Shown in pieces: positions 30,534-43,095 of a DNA stretch of 64,000 nucleotides. Both the position numbers and the translations under genes were made by a program. The DNA is from Eutreptiella sp. 'Long Island Sound 2002' (lineage: Eukaryota; Euglenozoa; Euglenophyceae; Eutreptiales; Eutreptiaceae): the NCBI GenBank assembly GCA_964036045.1, contig OZ038385.1, positions 22,519,813-22,583,812 of the forward strand. The letters run 5' to 3'. Numbering within the stretch: position 1 is the stretch's first letter; the number at the start of each line of letters is the position of its first letter. The notes beneath the pieces were generated by a model. It was not told where the DNA came from, searched no databases, and was given only the letters and a program-made list of their open reading frames with translations.

Positions 30534-32135
30534 TTGTCTGAAAAGTACGACCCACGACCACTGTCCGGTAACAACAATATCCAGACAGCCCTCCATGATA
30601 TAATCAAAAAGAACAAGTGGCCGGTAAACACAGCACGCTCCCTTCCCCTCCTGTACCTCCTTGGCAAGGCAAAAATCTTAACGAAGGGCTGTATTTTGTG
30701 GCGGCCGATAGCTGCCATTGTCGAACCGCAATTGCAACGTTTCTTCTTGCGATCAGCGGCACGCGCCTTCACCCTTTTGCTCCGCCTACTGACTGAAGAA
30801 ATTTGCGCTTCCTTTTTAGTCCTCAAAATATCAGATCTGCACCCGTGGTTCCATGGTTTGCCAGACTGGGGCTGCGAAGTGATCGGAGAGTGTGACTGCT
30901 CTGGGCAGTTCAACAATGTCACACCAGCCTCCGTCATGTCCGATCTAGGTGCATCAGTTAAATGGTTAGCAGCGAGGCGTCGCTGGAACGCCCAGGAACT
31001 GGTTTGGTCAATCCACAGGGATAACAAAAAACTGGATCGTGCGGGCAAAGGGACGTCGAGCCGTTTCCACTACATCGCACACAGGGACCTCGAGAATCTG
31101 GTATACTTCTCCCTCCTCACAGACACATACACACAAGCATCGGGTCAAATATGGTCACGCACGGGTGCAATACCGATGGGCGGACCATTCAGCGCGCAAA
31201 GCGCCGATTTGCGTTCAGTATGGGGCGCCAAGACCAGGGTTGACCTTATGCGTAGACTCGGGAACCTTTCCTTCTCTCCCCGCGGACACCCGCTGTGGTC
31301 GACACCACGGGGAAACACCATTTCGTTAGCACAGTTCCGAGATAATGTGGTAGTGGGTGCACGTGGACCCACAGCCAAAAGCGAAATGCAGCAGGTATGC
31401 AACACCCTGTCAGAGGTCTGGACCCTCCCTGTCTTGTGTGACTGCATGACGGTCGACAACAGGAGTTGCAAGGGGACATGCATGAGCATGAGCTTAACTG
31501 CCATGGGCATGACCACACACCTCAAAGGAACACACCCACCACTTATTTATGCACAGCCTGCGGGCCTGACATCAGACTGGCACCTGAAATACACCGTAAC
31601 CATGCAAACACGGACAACACATGCCCATAAGCATATTTCTGGTATCATTGTTAGTGCAGTTTTGAATGTGCATCCCTTCCTTCACACCTGGCTGGGTTGC
31701 CTGCTGAGCCTCACATCCTGGTCGCAGCTGGCTATACTATCAGGGTACAGCAGAAGTACTGTTTTGCGCGCACTGCACTCGGCGGTGCCACGCGTCATCA
31801 GCAGGACACCATGGGACGTTGACAGCACACTCCAATGGTGCTGCCATGCCACGTATATTTTACCGTGCACACGAGATACCCTATTTTTCAGGCTACACAG
31901 ATGGCTACAGGGCCAGACAGTTTGGTCTGACCAGGCATATGCCTCGTGGCACATGCCACATGCTGGGCCGTGCAGCCAGTTTTGCGCCGACTGGTGCCAT
32001 GATTTTCCCATCCTCTCTTACCTTACCCCATTGCTGGATCCGTCGACATCAATCCGTTTGGGGCCTCGGCCCCGGGGGGAGGGGTCTCTGGCGTTTCCTG
32101 TTGTATGTGAACTCAGTGACAGGTTGACTGATTGA
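30534..32135 (+). pseudogene. Orphan reverse transcriptase-like ORF with FRDN motif, 5' truncated
   Basis: 533 codons are open from just after a G13 run, with no ATG before the polymerase core, so the N terminus is missing or shifted across the G run. Fingers: LLYLLGKAKILTKGCILWRPI (residues 39-59, split motif). Motif A: GECDCSGQFNN (Asp121). Motif B: IPMGGPFSAQSADL (213-226). Motif C position: QFRDNVVVGA (267-276), which has Phe-Arg-Asp-Asn in place of Tyr-x-Asp-Asp. Residues 280-533 match nothing I know; they have several Cys/His clusters but no clear endonuclease. It is unlike the DIRS and LINE polymerases in this window. It belongs to an RT family I cannot name with certainty. It lies in the intron and has no repeats marking element ends. 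Confidence 0.6.
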
Positions 32136-32620
32136 TCCGGTGAGGCCTGCATAGCGATGGTCTTGTACGTACCGCCGCGTCCTCACTGCAGTTCGCTTTT
32201 TTAGTGGTCCGTCCACTGGCATCTTTGCGTCCTTGTTGACAGAAAGGTACCTATGGTCTTATAGGCCACTGACGAGCCACATTTGTTTCTGCGCTTTGTG
32301 CTGATCGCGTCTTGTGCTCACGCACCATAGCCCAGAGTTCCTTCGGGGGGGGGGCTAACAAGGTGCAAGGGGGGGGGGGGGCAAACGAGGCACACAGGGG
32401 AAGGGGTGGTTGGTGCTAGCGGGGCGTGTGCCCGGCCTCATTTGCGCCTCGTGAAACGAGTTGCACAAATCCACACAAATCTGGTGAAAGACTCATTCAA
32501 TATGAATTGCTCACAAGCGGTAGCAATGCAAAAAAGAGTGTGTAGGCTCGTTCGTGGCCATGGTGGACCATGGCACAGTGCATGCGCAGTGTGCACTCTC
32601 TAGGGTAAACTTAGGGAAAT
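32136..32620. other. Spacer between RT ORF and macrosatellite
   Basis: No gene recognised. G runs lie at 32345-32354 and 32370-32381. The stretch may hold the 3' end of the element that carried the RT, but no tail or repeat is visible. Confidence 0.4.
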
Positions 32621-33257
32621 CACCTCGCAGAGGTTGTTAGATCAAAGCCAGGCAGGCGTATATATGGGGAAAACGCCACATATCCCCCCATTTTGGCCTT
32701 TTTGGGCCTATTCGCGTACCCTACCCCAAGGGGTTGAATTGTTAGTTTAACCCCTTGTAAAATCATTATTTTGTCCAATAAACGCATCCCCCAATGAGTT
32801 TTTAGTCCGGACCCCCCCAGACCCCCCCCCCCCACTTGAAACCCACTTTTTTGAGGTTTTGAGGGAGGTGGGGGGGGGGTGGTGGGGGGGGGTCAAAAAA
32901 TGACCCCCCCTTTTTTTGGGTCGAAAATCATGAATCTTTTGGTTTTTTTCGATTTTGAGCCGAAAAAGTGTTTCCGGGTCCCGACTCTATGGGGTTTGTA
33001 TGGGGCGGAGTGGGACGAGCGCTTATGCAGTTTATGCACTTTTCAGCCATTTTTGCTATGTTGGCGGTTTTGGCGACCTCGGTGACCCCGTGGTACCCAC
33101 TCTGAGGGGTGGGAGTGGGGATGTTGTGACAGTATATGCCTACTAGGATACGGAAGGACGTTTTTTTGCAGTCTCTAGCCTTGCCTAGGGCCGTTCACAA
33201 CCCGTGCCAAAGACGCGAAATGACTGTTTCCACCAATAATGGCCTAGTGAATGGGCC
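32621..33257 (+). repeat. L unit 1 of the macrosatellite
   Basis: It begins CACCTCGCAGAGG, then a CGTATATA word, a 9-bp inverted repeat (CAAGGGGTT and AACCCCTTG around a 13-base loop) near 32730, long C, G and T runs, and GCGACCTCGGTGACCCC. It passes into an S monomer at 33258. The hairpin is conserved in the other L units, apart from a lost G in the fourth. Confidence 0.9.
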
Positions 33258-33497
33258 GGTACACAACCTGCTTATGCAGTTTTCACGCTGGGCAGCTCAA
33301 AAATCGAAGTTTTTGAAACTTGTTTTTTTGATGTTGTGACCACCCAAAATGACCATCCAAGGTATGTAAAGCATGTTTTAGGCTGTATTTGCGTGTTTTT
33401 CATCCTATTTGGGTATTAGGTCCGGGGGGGGGGGGGGGGGGCTTGGTACACAACCTGCTGATGCAGTTTTTCACCCCGGATAGTTCAAAAATGGAAT

Positions 33498-34125
33498 CAC
33501 CTCGCAGAGGTTGTTAGATCAAAGCAAGGCAGGCGTATATAGGGGAAAACGCCACATACCCCCCCATTTTGGCCTTTTTGGGGCTATTCGCGTACCCTAC
33601 CCCAAGGGGTTGAATTGTTAGTTTAACCCCTTGTAAAATCATTATTTTGTCCAATAAACGCATCCCCCAATGAGTTTTTGGTCCGGACCCCCCCAGACCC
33701 CCCCCACTTGAAACCCACTTTTTTCAGGTTTTGAGGGAGGGGGGGGGGTGGGGGGGGGGTGGGGGGGGGGTCAAAAAATGACCCCCCCCTTTTTTGGGTC
33801 GAAAATCATGAATCTTTTGGTTTTTTTCGATTTTGAGCCGAAAAGGTTTTTCCGGGTCCCGACTCTATGGGGTTTGTATGGGGCGGAGTGGGACGAGCGC
33901 TTATGCAGTTTATGCACTTTTCAGCCATTTTTGCTATGTTCGTCGACCTCGGTGACCCCGTGGTACCTACTCTGAGGGGTGCAAGTGGGGATGTTGTGAC
34001 AGTATATGCCTACTAGGATACGGAAGGACGTTTTTTGCAGTCTCTAGCCTTGCCTGGGGCCGTCCACAACCCGTGCCAAAGACGCGAAATGACTGTTTCC
34101 ACCCATAATGGCCTAGTGAATGGGC
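33498..34125 (+). repeat. L unit 2 of the macrosatellite
   Basis: It is collinear with L unit 1 and lacks about 12 bp near 33940 (TTGGCGGTTTTGG present in units 1 and 5). It follows an interrupted S monomer, so L has inserted into or recombined with S at ATGGAAT/CACC. Confidence 0.9.
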
Positions 34126-35705
34126 CAGTACACAACCTGCTTATGCAGTTTTTCAACCTGGGCAGCTCAAAAATCGAAGTTTTCGAAACTTGTTTTTTTG
34201 ATATTGTGACCACCTAAAATGACCATCCAAGCTATGTAAAGCATGTTTTAGGCCGTATTTACGTGTTTTTCACCATATTTGGGTATTAGGTCCGGGGGGG
34301 AGGGGTGGGGGGGGTCTCCCAAAGGAATGGTACACAACCTGCTTATGCAGTTTTTCACCTTGGACAGCTCAAAAATGGAAGTTTTCGAAACTTATTTTTT
34401 TGATATTGTGATCACCTAAAATGACCATCCAAGGTATGTAAAGCATGTTTTAGGCTGTATTTGCGTGTTTTCCGCCCTATTTGGGTATTGGGTGGGGGGG
34501 GGGGGTCTCCCAAGGGATTGGTACACAACCTGCTTATGCAGTTTTTCACTCTAGACAGCTCAAAAATCGAAGTTTTCGAAACTTTTTTTTTTGATATTGT
34601 GATCACCTAGGATGACCATCCAAGCTATGTAAAGCATGTTTGAGGCTGTATTTATGTGTTTTTCACCCTATTTGCGTATTGGGTGGGGGGGGGGGGGGTC
34701 TCCTAGGGGATTGGTACACAACCTGCTTATGCAGCTTTTCACTCTGGACAGCTCAAAAATCGAAGTTTTGGAAACTTTTTTTTTTGATATTGTGATCACC
34801 TAAAATGACCATCCAAGCTATGTAAAGCATGTTTTAGGCCGTATTTACATGTTTTTCACCCTATTTGGGTATTGGGTGGGGGGGGGGGGGGGCTCCTAGG
34901 GGATTGGTACACAACCTGCTTATGCATTTTTTCACCCTTGGTAGCTCGAAAATCGAAGTTTTGGAAACATATTTTTCTGATACCATGATCACCTAAAATG
35001 ACCCTCCAAGCTATGTAAAGCATGTTTTAGGCCGTATTTCTGTCATTTTTTCCCTACTTTGTGTGTGCGTTGCTTGGAGTAGCTTCTCTGCGAGGTGGAC
35101 TTGCCGAAGGCAATAGATTTTTTTGAAACTTGTTTTTTGATGTTGTGACCACCTAAAAAGACGATCCAAGGTATGTAAAGCATGTTTTAGGCCGTATTTA
35201 CGTGTTTTTCACCCCGTTTGGGTATTGGCTGGGTGGGGGGGTCTTGCAAGCGATTGGTACACAACCTGCTTATGCAGCTTTTCACCCTGGACAGCTCAAA
35301 AATCGAAGTATTCGAAACTTGTTTTTTTGATATTGTGACCACCTAAAATGACCATCCAAGGTATATAAGGCTTGTTTTAGGCCGTATTTACGTGTTTTTC
35401 ACCCTATTTGGGAATCAGGTCCGGGGGGGGGGGGGGGGGGCTCCTAGGGGATTGGTACACAACCTGCTTTATTCAGCTTTTCACCCCGGACAGCTCAAAA
35501 ATGGAAGTTTTTGAAACTTGTTTTTTGATATTGTGACCACCTAAAATGACCATCCAAGGTATGTAAAGCATGTTTTAGGCCGTATTTACATGTTTTTTAC
35601 CCTATTTGGGTATTAGGTCCGGGGGGTGGGGGGCTCCCAAGGGATTGGTACACAACCTGCTTCTCCTAATGCAGTTTTTCACTCTGGACAGCTCAAAAAT
35701 GGAAT

Positions 35706-36335
35706 CACCTCGCAGAGGTTGTTAGATCAAAGCCAGGCAGGCGTATATAGGGGAAAACGCCACATACCCCCCCATTTGGCCTTTTTGGGCCTATTCGCGT
35801 ACCCTACCCCAAGGGGTTGAATTGTTAGTTTAACCCCTTGTAAAATCATTATTTTGTCCAATAAACGCATCCCCCAATGAGTTTTTGGTCCGGACCCCCC
35901 CAGACCCCCCCCACTTGAAACCCACTTTTTTGAGGTTTTGAGGGAGGGGGGGGGGGGTGGGGGGGGGGGGGGGGGGGTCAAAAAATGACCCCCCCTTTTT
36001 TTGGGTCGAAAATCATGAATCTTTTGGTTTTTTTTTGATTTTGAGCCGAAAAAGTGTTTCCGGATCCCTGACTCCATAGGGTTTGTATGGGGCGGAGTGG
36101 GACGAGCGCTTATGCAGTTTATGCACTTTTCAGCCATTTTTGCTATGTTCGTCGACCTCGGTGACCCCGTGGTACCTACTCTGAGGGGTGCAAGTGGGGA
36201 TGTTGTGACAGTATATGCCTACTAGGATACGGAAGGACGTTTTCTGCAGTCTCTAGCCTTGCATGGGGCCGTCCACAACCCTTGCAAAGACGCGAAATGA
36301 CTGTTTCCACCAATAATGGCCTAGTGAATGGGCTG
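35706..36335 (+). repeat. L unit 3 of the macrosatellite
   Basis: Collinear with units 1 and 2, with very long G runs at about 35946-35977. It shares the short deletion seen in unit 2. It is followed by S monomers to about 37055. Confidence 0.9.
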
Positions 36336-37055
36336 GTACACAACCTGCTTATGCACTTTTTCACTATGGGCAGCTCAAAATCGAAGTTTTCGAAACTTGT
36401 TTTTTGATATTGTGACCACCCAAAATGACCATCCAAGCTATGCAAAGCATGTTTTAGCCGTATTTACGTGTTTTTCACCCTATTTGGGTATCAGGTCGGG
36501 GGGGGGGGGTCTCCCAAGGGACGGGTGCACAACCTGCTTATGCAGTTTTTCAACCCGGACAGCTCAAAAATGGAAGTTTTTGAAACTTGTTTTTGTGATA
36601 CCGTGATCACCTAAAATGACCATCCAAGGTATGTAAAGCATGTTTTAGGCCGTATTTACGTGTTTTCACCCCATTTGGGTATTAGGTCCAGGGGGGGGGG
36701 TCTCCCAAGGGATTGGTACACAACCTGCTTATGCAGTTTGTCACCGTGGACAGCTGAAAAATCGAAGTTTTTGAAACTTGTTTTTCTGATATTGTGACCA
36801 CCTAAAAGGATCATCCAAGGTATGTAAAGCATATTTTAGGCCGTATGTACATCTTTTTCACCCTTTTTGGGTATTATGTCCCGGGGGTGGGGGGGGGGGG
36901 TCTCCCAAGGGATTGGTACACAACTTGCTAGAGCAGTTTTTCACCCGGGCAGCTCAAAAATCGAAGTTTTCGAAACTTGTTTTTTTTGATACCGTGATCA
37001 CCTAAAATGATCATCCAAGGTATGTAAAGCATGTTTTAGGCCGTATTTATGTAAT

Positions 37056-37678
37056 CACCTCGCAGAGGTTGTTAGATCAATGCCAGGCAGGCGTATATAT
37101 GGGGAAAACGCACATACCCCCCATTTTGGGCCTATTCGCGTACCCTACCCCAAGGGTTGAATTGTTAGTTTAACCCCTTGTAAAATCATTATTTTGTCCA
37201 ATAAACGCATCCCCAATGAGTTTTTGGTCCGGACCCCCCCAGACCCCCCCACTTGAAACCCACTTTTTAGGGGGGGGGGGGGGGGGGGGGGGTGGGGGGG
37301 GTGGGGGGTGGGGGGGGGTCAAAAATGTCGAAAAATGACCNNNNNNNNNNNNNNNNNNNNNNNNNNNNNNNNNNNNNNNNNNNNNNNNNNNNNNNNNNNN
37401 NNNNNNNNNNNNNNNNNNNNNNNNNNNNNNNNNNNNNNNNNNNNNNNNNNNNNNNNNNNNNNNNNNNNNNNNNNNNNNNNNNNNNNNNNNNNNNNNNNNN
37501 NNNNNNNNNNNNNNNNNNNNNNNNNNNNNNNNNNNNNNNNGATGTTGTGACAGTATATGCCTACTAGGATACGAAAGGACGTTTTTTGCAGTGTCTAGCC
37601 TTGCTTATGGCCGTTCACAACCCGTGCCAAAGACGCGAAATGACTGTTTCCACCAATAATGGCCTAGTGAATGGGGAG
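37056..37678 (+). repeat. L unit 4 of the macrosatellite, interrupted by the assembly gap
   Basis: It begins CACCTCGCAGAGG. One G of the hairpin stem is lost. It enters G-rich DNA at 37270-37318 and then the N block. The right part resumes at 37541 with GATGTTGTGACAG, as expected for the unit, so the gap is probably close to its true position. Confidence 0.85.
37341..37540. other. Assembly gap, 200 N
   Basis: Exactly 200 N lie inside L unit 4, right after a G-rich stretch. The round number suggests a placeholder. By alignment with the other L units about 190-220 bases are missing if nothing else lies there. Confidence 1.
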
Positions 37679-39898
37679 GTACACAACCTGCTTATGCAGT
37701 TTTTCACCCCAAGCAGCTGAAAAATCGAAGTTTTGGAAACTGGTTTTTTTGATATTGTGACCACCCAAAATGACATTTCAAACTATGGAAAGCATGTTTT
37801 AGGCCGTATTTACGTGTTTTTCACCCTATTTGGGTGTTAGGTCCGGGGGGGGGGGGCCTCCAAGGGACGGGTGCACAACCTGCTTATGCAGTTTTTCAAC
37901 CCGGACAGCTCAAAAATCGAAGTTTTCGAAAACTTGTTTTTTTGATATTGTGACCACCCAAAATGACCATCCAAGGTATGTAAAGCATGTTTTAGGCCGT
38001 ATTTACGTGTTTTTCACCCTTTTTGGGTGTTAGGTCGGGGGGGGGGGGGTCTCCCAAGGGACGGGTGCACCACCTGCTTATGCAGTTTGTCACCCCGGAC
38101 AGCTCAAAAATGGAAGTTTTTGAAACTTATTTTTTTGATATTGTGATCACCTAAAATGACCATCCAAGCTATGGAAAGCATGTTTTAGGCAGTATTTACG
38201 TGTTTTTCACCCTATTTGGGTATCAGGTCGGGGGGGGGGGGGGGGGGGGGGGGGCTCCCAAGGGACGGGTGCACAACCTGCTTATGCAGTTTTTCACCCC
38301 GGACAGCTCAAAAATGGAAGTTTTTGAAACTTATTTTTTTGATATTGTGATCACCTAAAATGACCATCCAAGCTATGGAAAGCATGTTTTAGGCCCCATT
38401 TACGTGTTTTTCACGCTATTTGGGTATCAGGTCGGGGGGGGGGGGGGGTCTCCCAAGGGACGGGTGCACAACCTGCTTATGCAGTTTTTCAACCCGGACA
38501 GCTCAAAAATGGAAGTTTTTGAAACTTATTTTTTTGATATTGTGATCACCTAAAATGACCATCCAAGCTATGGAAAGCATGTTTTAGGCCGTATTTACGT
38601 GTTTTTCACCCTATTTGGGTATCAAGCCGGGGGCGGGGGGGGTCTCCCAAGGGACGGGTGCACAACCTGCTTATGCAGTTTTTCACCCCGGACAGCTCAA
38701 AAATCGAAGTTTTTGAAACTTGTTTTTTTGATATTGTGACCACCCAAAATGACACTTAAAACTATGCAAAGCATGTTTTAGGCCGTATTTACGTGTTTTT
38801 CACCCTATTTGGGTATCAGGTCGGGGGGGGGGGGGTCTCCCAAGGGACGGGTGCACAACCTGCTTATGCAGTTTTTCAACCCGGACAGCTCAAAAATCGA
38901 AGTTTTCGAAAACTTGTTTTTTTGATATTGTGACCACCTAAAATGACCATCCAAGCTATGGAAAGCATGTTTTAGGCCGTATTTACGTGTTTTTCACCCT
39001 ATTTGGGTATCAGGTCGGGGGGGGGGGGTCTCCCAAGGGATTGGTACACAACCTGCTTATGCAGTTTGTCAACCCGGACAGCTCAAAAATGGAAGTTTTT
39101 TGAAACTTATTTTTGTGATATTGTGATCACCTAAAATGACCATCCAAGCTATGGAAAGCATGTTTTAGGCAGTATTTACGTGTTTTTCACCCTATTTGGG
39201 TATCAGGTCGGGGGGGGGGGTCTCCCAAGGGACGGGTGCACAACCTGCTTATGCAGTTTTTCACCCCGGACAGCTCAAAAATGGAAGTTTTTGAAACTTA
39301 TTTTTTTGATATTGTGATCACCCAAAATGACCATCCAAGCTATGGAAAGCATGTTTTAGGCCGTATTTACGTGTTTTTCACCCTATTTGGGTATCAGGTC
39401 GGGGGGGGGGGGGTCTCCCAAGGGACGGGTGCACAACCTGCTTATGCAGTTTTTCACCCCGGACAGCTCAAAAATCGAAGTTTTCAAAACTTGTTTTTGT
39501 GATATTGTGATCACCTAAAATGACCATCCAAGGTATGTAAAGCATGTTTTAGGCCGTATTTACGTGTTTTTCACCCGATTTGGGTATTAGGTCCAAGGGG
39601 GGGGGGGTCTCCCAAGGGATTGGTACACAACCTGCTTATGCAGTTTGTCACCCTGGGCAGCTCAAAAATCGAATTTCTTTTTTTGATACCGTGATCACCT
39701 AAGATGATCATCCAAGGTATGTAAAGCATGTTTTAGCCGGTATTTATGTAGTTTCCACCCTATTTTGGGTGTGTGTTGCTCGCGGTAGATTCTCTGCGAG
39801 GTGGACTTGCCGAAGGCAATAGAATTTCCACCCTATTTTTGGTGTGTGTTGCTCGGGGTCGATTCTCTGCGAGGTGGACTTGCCGAAGGCAATAGAAT

Positions 39899-40545
39899 CA
39901 CCTCGCAGAGGTTGTTAGATCAAAGCCAGGCAGGCGTATATAGGGGAAAACGCCACATACCCCCCCATTTTGGCCTTTTTGGGCCTATTCGCGTACCCTA
40001 CCCCAAGGGGTTGAATTGTTAATTTAACCCCTTGTAAAATCATTATTTTGTCCAATAAACGCATCCCCCAATGAGTTTTTGGTCCGGACCCCCCTAGACC
40101 CCCCCCACTTGAAACCCACTTTTTTCAGGTTTTGAGGGAGGGGGGGGGGTGGGGGGGTGGGGGGGGGATGGGGGGGGGGGTCAAAAAATGACCCCCCCTT
40201 TTTTTGGGTCGCAAATCATGAATCTTTTGGTTTTTTTCGATTTTGAGCCGAAAAAGTGTTTCCGGGTCCCGAATCCATAGGGTTTGTATGGGGCGGAGTG
40301 GGACGAGCGCTTATGCAGTTTATGCACTTTTTCAGCCATTTTTGGTATGTTGGCGGTTTTGGCGACCTCGGTGACCCCGTGGTATCCACTTTGAGGGGTG
40401 GGAGTGGGGATGTTGTGACAGTATCTGCCTCCTAGTATACGGAAGGACGTTTTTTGCAGTCTCTAGCCTTGCTTAGGGCCGTTCACAACCCGTGCCAAAG
40501 ACGCGAAATGACTGTTTCCACCAATAATGGCTTAGTGAATGGGCT
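39899..40545 (+). repeat. L unit 5 of the macrosatellite
   Basis: It directly follows two copies of the end motif CTCTGCGAGGTGGACTTGCC (39792 and 39865), the second only 22 bases upstream. So an end and a start lie head to tail with GACTTGCCGAAGGCAATAGAAT between. It includes the TTGGCGGTTTTGG segment absent from units 2 and 3. Confidence 0.9.
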
Positions 40546-41149
40546 GGTACACAACCTGCTTATGCAGTTTTTTACCCTGGACAGCTCAAAAATCGAAGTT
40601 TCCGAAACTTACTTTTTTGACATCGTGATCACCTAAAATGACCATCCAAGCTATGTAAAGCATGTTTTAGGCCGTATTTACGTGTTTTTCGCCCGATTTG
40701 GGTATTAGGTCCGGGGGGGGGGGGGGGGGCTTCCAAGGGATTGGTACACAACCTGCTTATGCACTTTTTCACTATGGGCAGCTCAAAAATCGAAGTTTTC
40801 GAAACTTGTTTTTTTGATGTTGTGACCACTTAAAATGACCATCCAAGCTATGCAAAGCATGTTTTAGGCCGTATTTGCGTGTTTTTCACCCTATTTGGGT
40901 GTTAGGTCCGGGGGGGGGGGGGGGGGGGCTCCCAAGGGACGGGTGCACAACCTGCTTATGCAGTTTTTCAACCCGGACAGCTCAAAAATCGAAGTTTTTG
41001 AAACTTTTTTTTTGATATTGTGACCACCCAATATGATCATCCAAGCTATGTAAAACATGTTTTATGCCGTATTTACACGTTTTTCACCCTTTTTGGGTAT
41101 CAGGTCGGGGGGGGGGTCTCCCAAGGGATTGGTACACAACCTGCTTATG

Positions 41150-42915
41150 CAGTTTTTCACCCTAGGCTGCTCAAAAATCGAAGTTTTCAAAACTTGTTTT
41201 TATGATATTGTAACCACCCAAAATGACCATCCAAGGTATGTGAAGCATGTTTTAGGCCGTGTTTACACGTTTTTCACCCTATTTGGGTATCAGGTTCGGG
41301 GGCGGGGGGGTCCTCCCAAGGGATTGGTACACAACCTGCTTATGCCGTTTTTCACCCCGGACAGCTCAAAAATCGAAGTTTTCAAAACTTGTTTTTTTGG
41401 TATTGTGACCACCCAAAATGATCATCCAAGGTATGTAAAGCTTGTTTTAGGCCGTATTTACGTGTTTCTCTCCCTATTTGGGTATTAGGTCGGGGGGGGG
41501 GGTCTCCCAAGGGATTGATACACAACCTGCTTATGTAGTTTTTCACCCCGGACAGCTCAAAAATGGAAGTTTTTGAAACCTGTTTTTTTCATATTGTGAC
41601 CACCTAATATGACCATCCAAGGTATGTAAAGCGTGTTTTAGGCCGTATGTACATGTTTTTCACCCTATTTGGGTATTATGTCCGGGGGGGGGGGGGGGGG
41701 CTCCCGAGGGGCCGGTACACAACCTGCTTATGCAGCTTTTCACCCTAGGCTGCTCAAAAATCGAAGTTTTCAAAACTTGTTTTTATGATATTGTAACCAC
41801 CCAAAATGACCATCCAAGGTATGTGAAGCATGTTTTAGGCCGTGTTTACACGTTTTTCACCCTATTTGGGTATCAGGTTCGGGGGCGGGGGGGTCCTCCC
41901 AAGGGATTGGTACACAACCTGCTTATGCCGTTTTTCACCCCGGACAGCTCAAAAATCGAAGTTTTCAAAACTTGTTTTTTTGGTATTGTGACCACCCAAA
42001 ATGATCATCCAAGGTATGTAAAGCTTGTTTTAGGCCGTATTTACGTGTTTCTCTCCCTATTTGGGTATTAGGTCGGGGGGGGGGGTCTCCCAAGGGATTG
42101 ATACACAACCTGCTTATGTAGTTTTTCACCCCGGACAGCTCAAAAATGGAAGTTTTTGAAACCTGTTTTTTTCATATTGTGACCACCTAATATGACCATC
42201 CAAGGTATGTAAAGCGTGTTTTAGGCCGTATGTACATGTTTTTCACCCTATTTGGGTATTATGTCCGGGGGGGGGGGGGGGGGGGGCTCCCGAGGGGCCG
42301 GTACACAACCTGCTTATGCAGCTTTTCACCCTAGGCTGCTCAAAAATCGAAGTTTTCAAAACTTGTTTTTATGATATTGTAACCACCCAAAATGACCATC
42401 CAAGGTATGTGAAGCATGTTTTAGGCCGTGTTTACACGTTTTTCACCCTATTTGGGTATCAGGTTCGGGGGCGGGGGGGTCCTCCCAAGGGATTGGTACA
42501 CAACCTGCTTATGCCGTTTTTCACCCCGGACAGCTCAAAAATCGAAGTTTTCAAAACTTGTTTTTTTGGTATTGTGACCACCCAAAATGATCATCCAAGG
42601 TATGTAAAGCTTGTTTTAGGCCGTATTTACGTGTTTCTCTCCCTATTTGGGTATTAGGTCGGGGGGGGGGGTCTCCCAAGGGATTGATACACAACCTGCT
42701 TATGTAGTTTTTCACCCCGGACAGCTCAAAAATGGAAGTTTTTGAAACCTGTTTTTTTCATATTGTGACCACCTAATATGACCATCCAAGGTATGTAAAG
42801 CGTGTTTTAGGCCGTATGTACATGTTTTTCACCCTATTTGGGTATTATGTCCGGGGGGGGGGGGGGGGCTCCCGAGGGGCCGGTACACAACCTGCTTATG
42901 CAGCTTTTCACCCTG
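41150..42915 (+). repeat. Higher-order repeat: three copies of a three-monomer S block
   Basis: Blocks with the marker CCTAGGCTGCTCAAAAATCG start at 41161, 41744 and 42330, a period of 583-586 bp that differs only in G-run length. Each holds three distinct S monomers. Near identity between the blocks indicates recent unequal exchange or an assembly duplication. Confidence 0.93.
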
Positions 42916-43095
42916 GGCAGCTCAAAAATCGAAGTTTTCAAAACTTGTTTTTTTGATATTGTGATCACCTAAAATGATCATCCAAGGTATGTAAAGCATG
43001 TTTTAGGCCGTATTTATGTAGTTTCCACCCTATTTTGGGTGTATGTTGCTAGGGGTAGATTCTCTGCGAGGTGGACTTGCCGAAGGCAATAGAAT

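Larger units (their letters stand above)
32621..43095. repeat. Macrosatellite: 640-bp L units alternating with arrays of about 192-bp S monomers
   Basis: Five L units start with CACCTCGCAGAG at 32621, 33498, 35706, 37056 and 39899, and run about 620-650 bp. Each is followed by S monomers starting GGTACACAACCTGC or GGTGCACAACCTGC. S arrays vary from about one monomer (after L1) to about a dozen. S monomers share AGCTCAAAAATCGAAG, ATGTAAAGCATGTTTTAGG, TTTCACCCTATTTGGGT and a G run of variable length. The reverse complement of the L start, CTCTGCGAGGTG, ends arrays at 35086, 39792, 39865 and 43062. Short Phe-rich frames in it are not genes. Confidence 0.95.

Noticed and set aside
41057-42657. 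Repeated 113-143-codon Phe-rich frames
   Set aside because: Identical because they are satellite units; not conserved in other S monomers.
32621-43095. Possible CRISPR-like array
   Set aside because: Units are contiguous 192-bp and 640-bp satellites with no unique spacers, in a eukaryotic setting.
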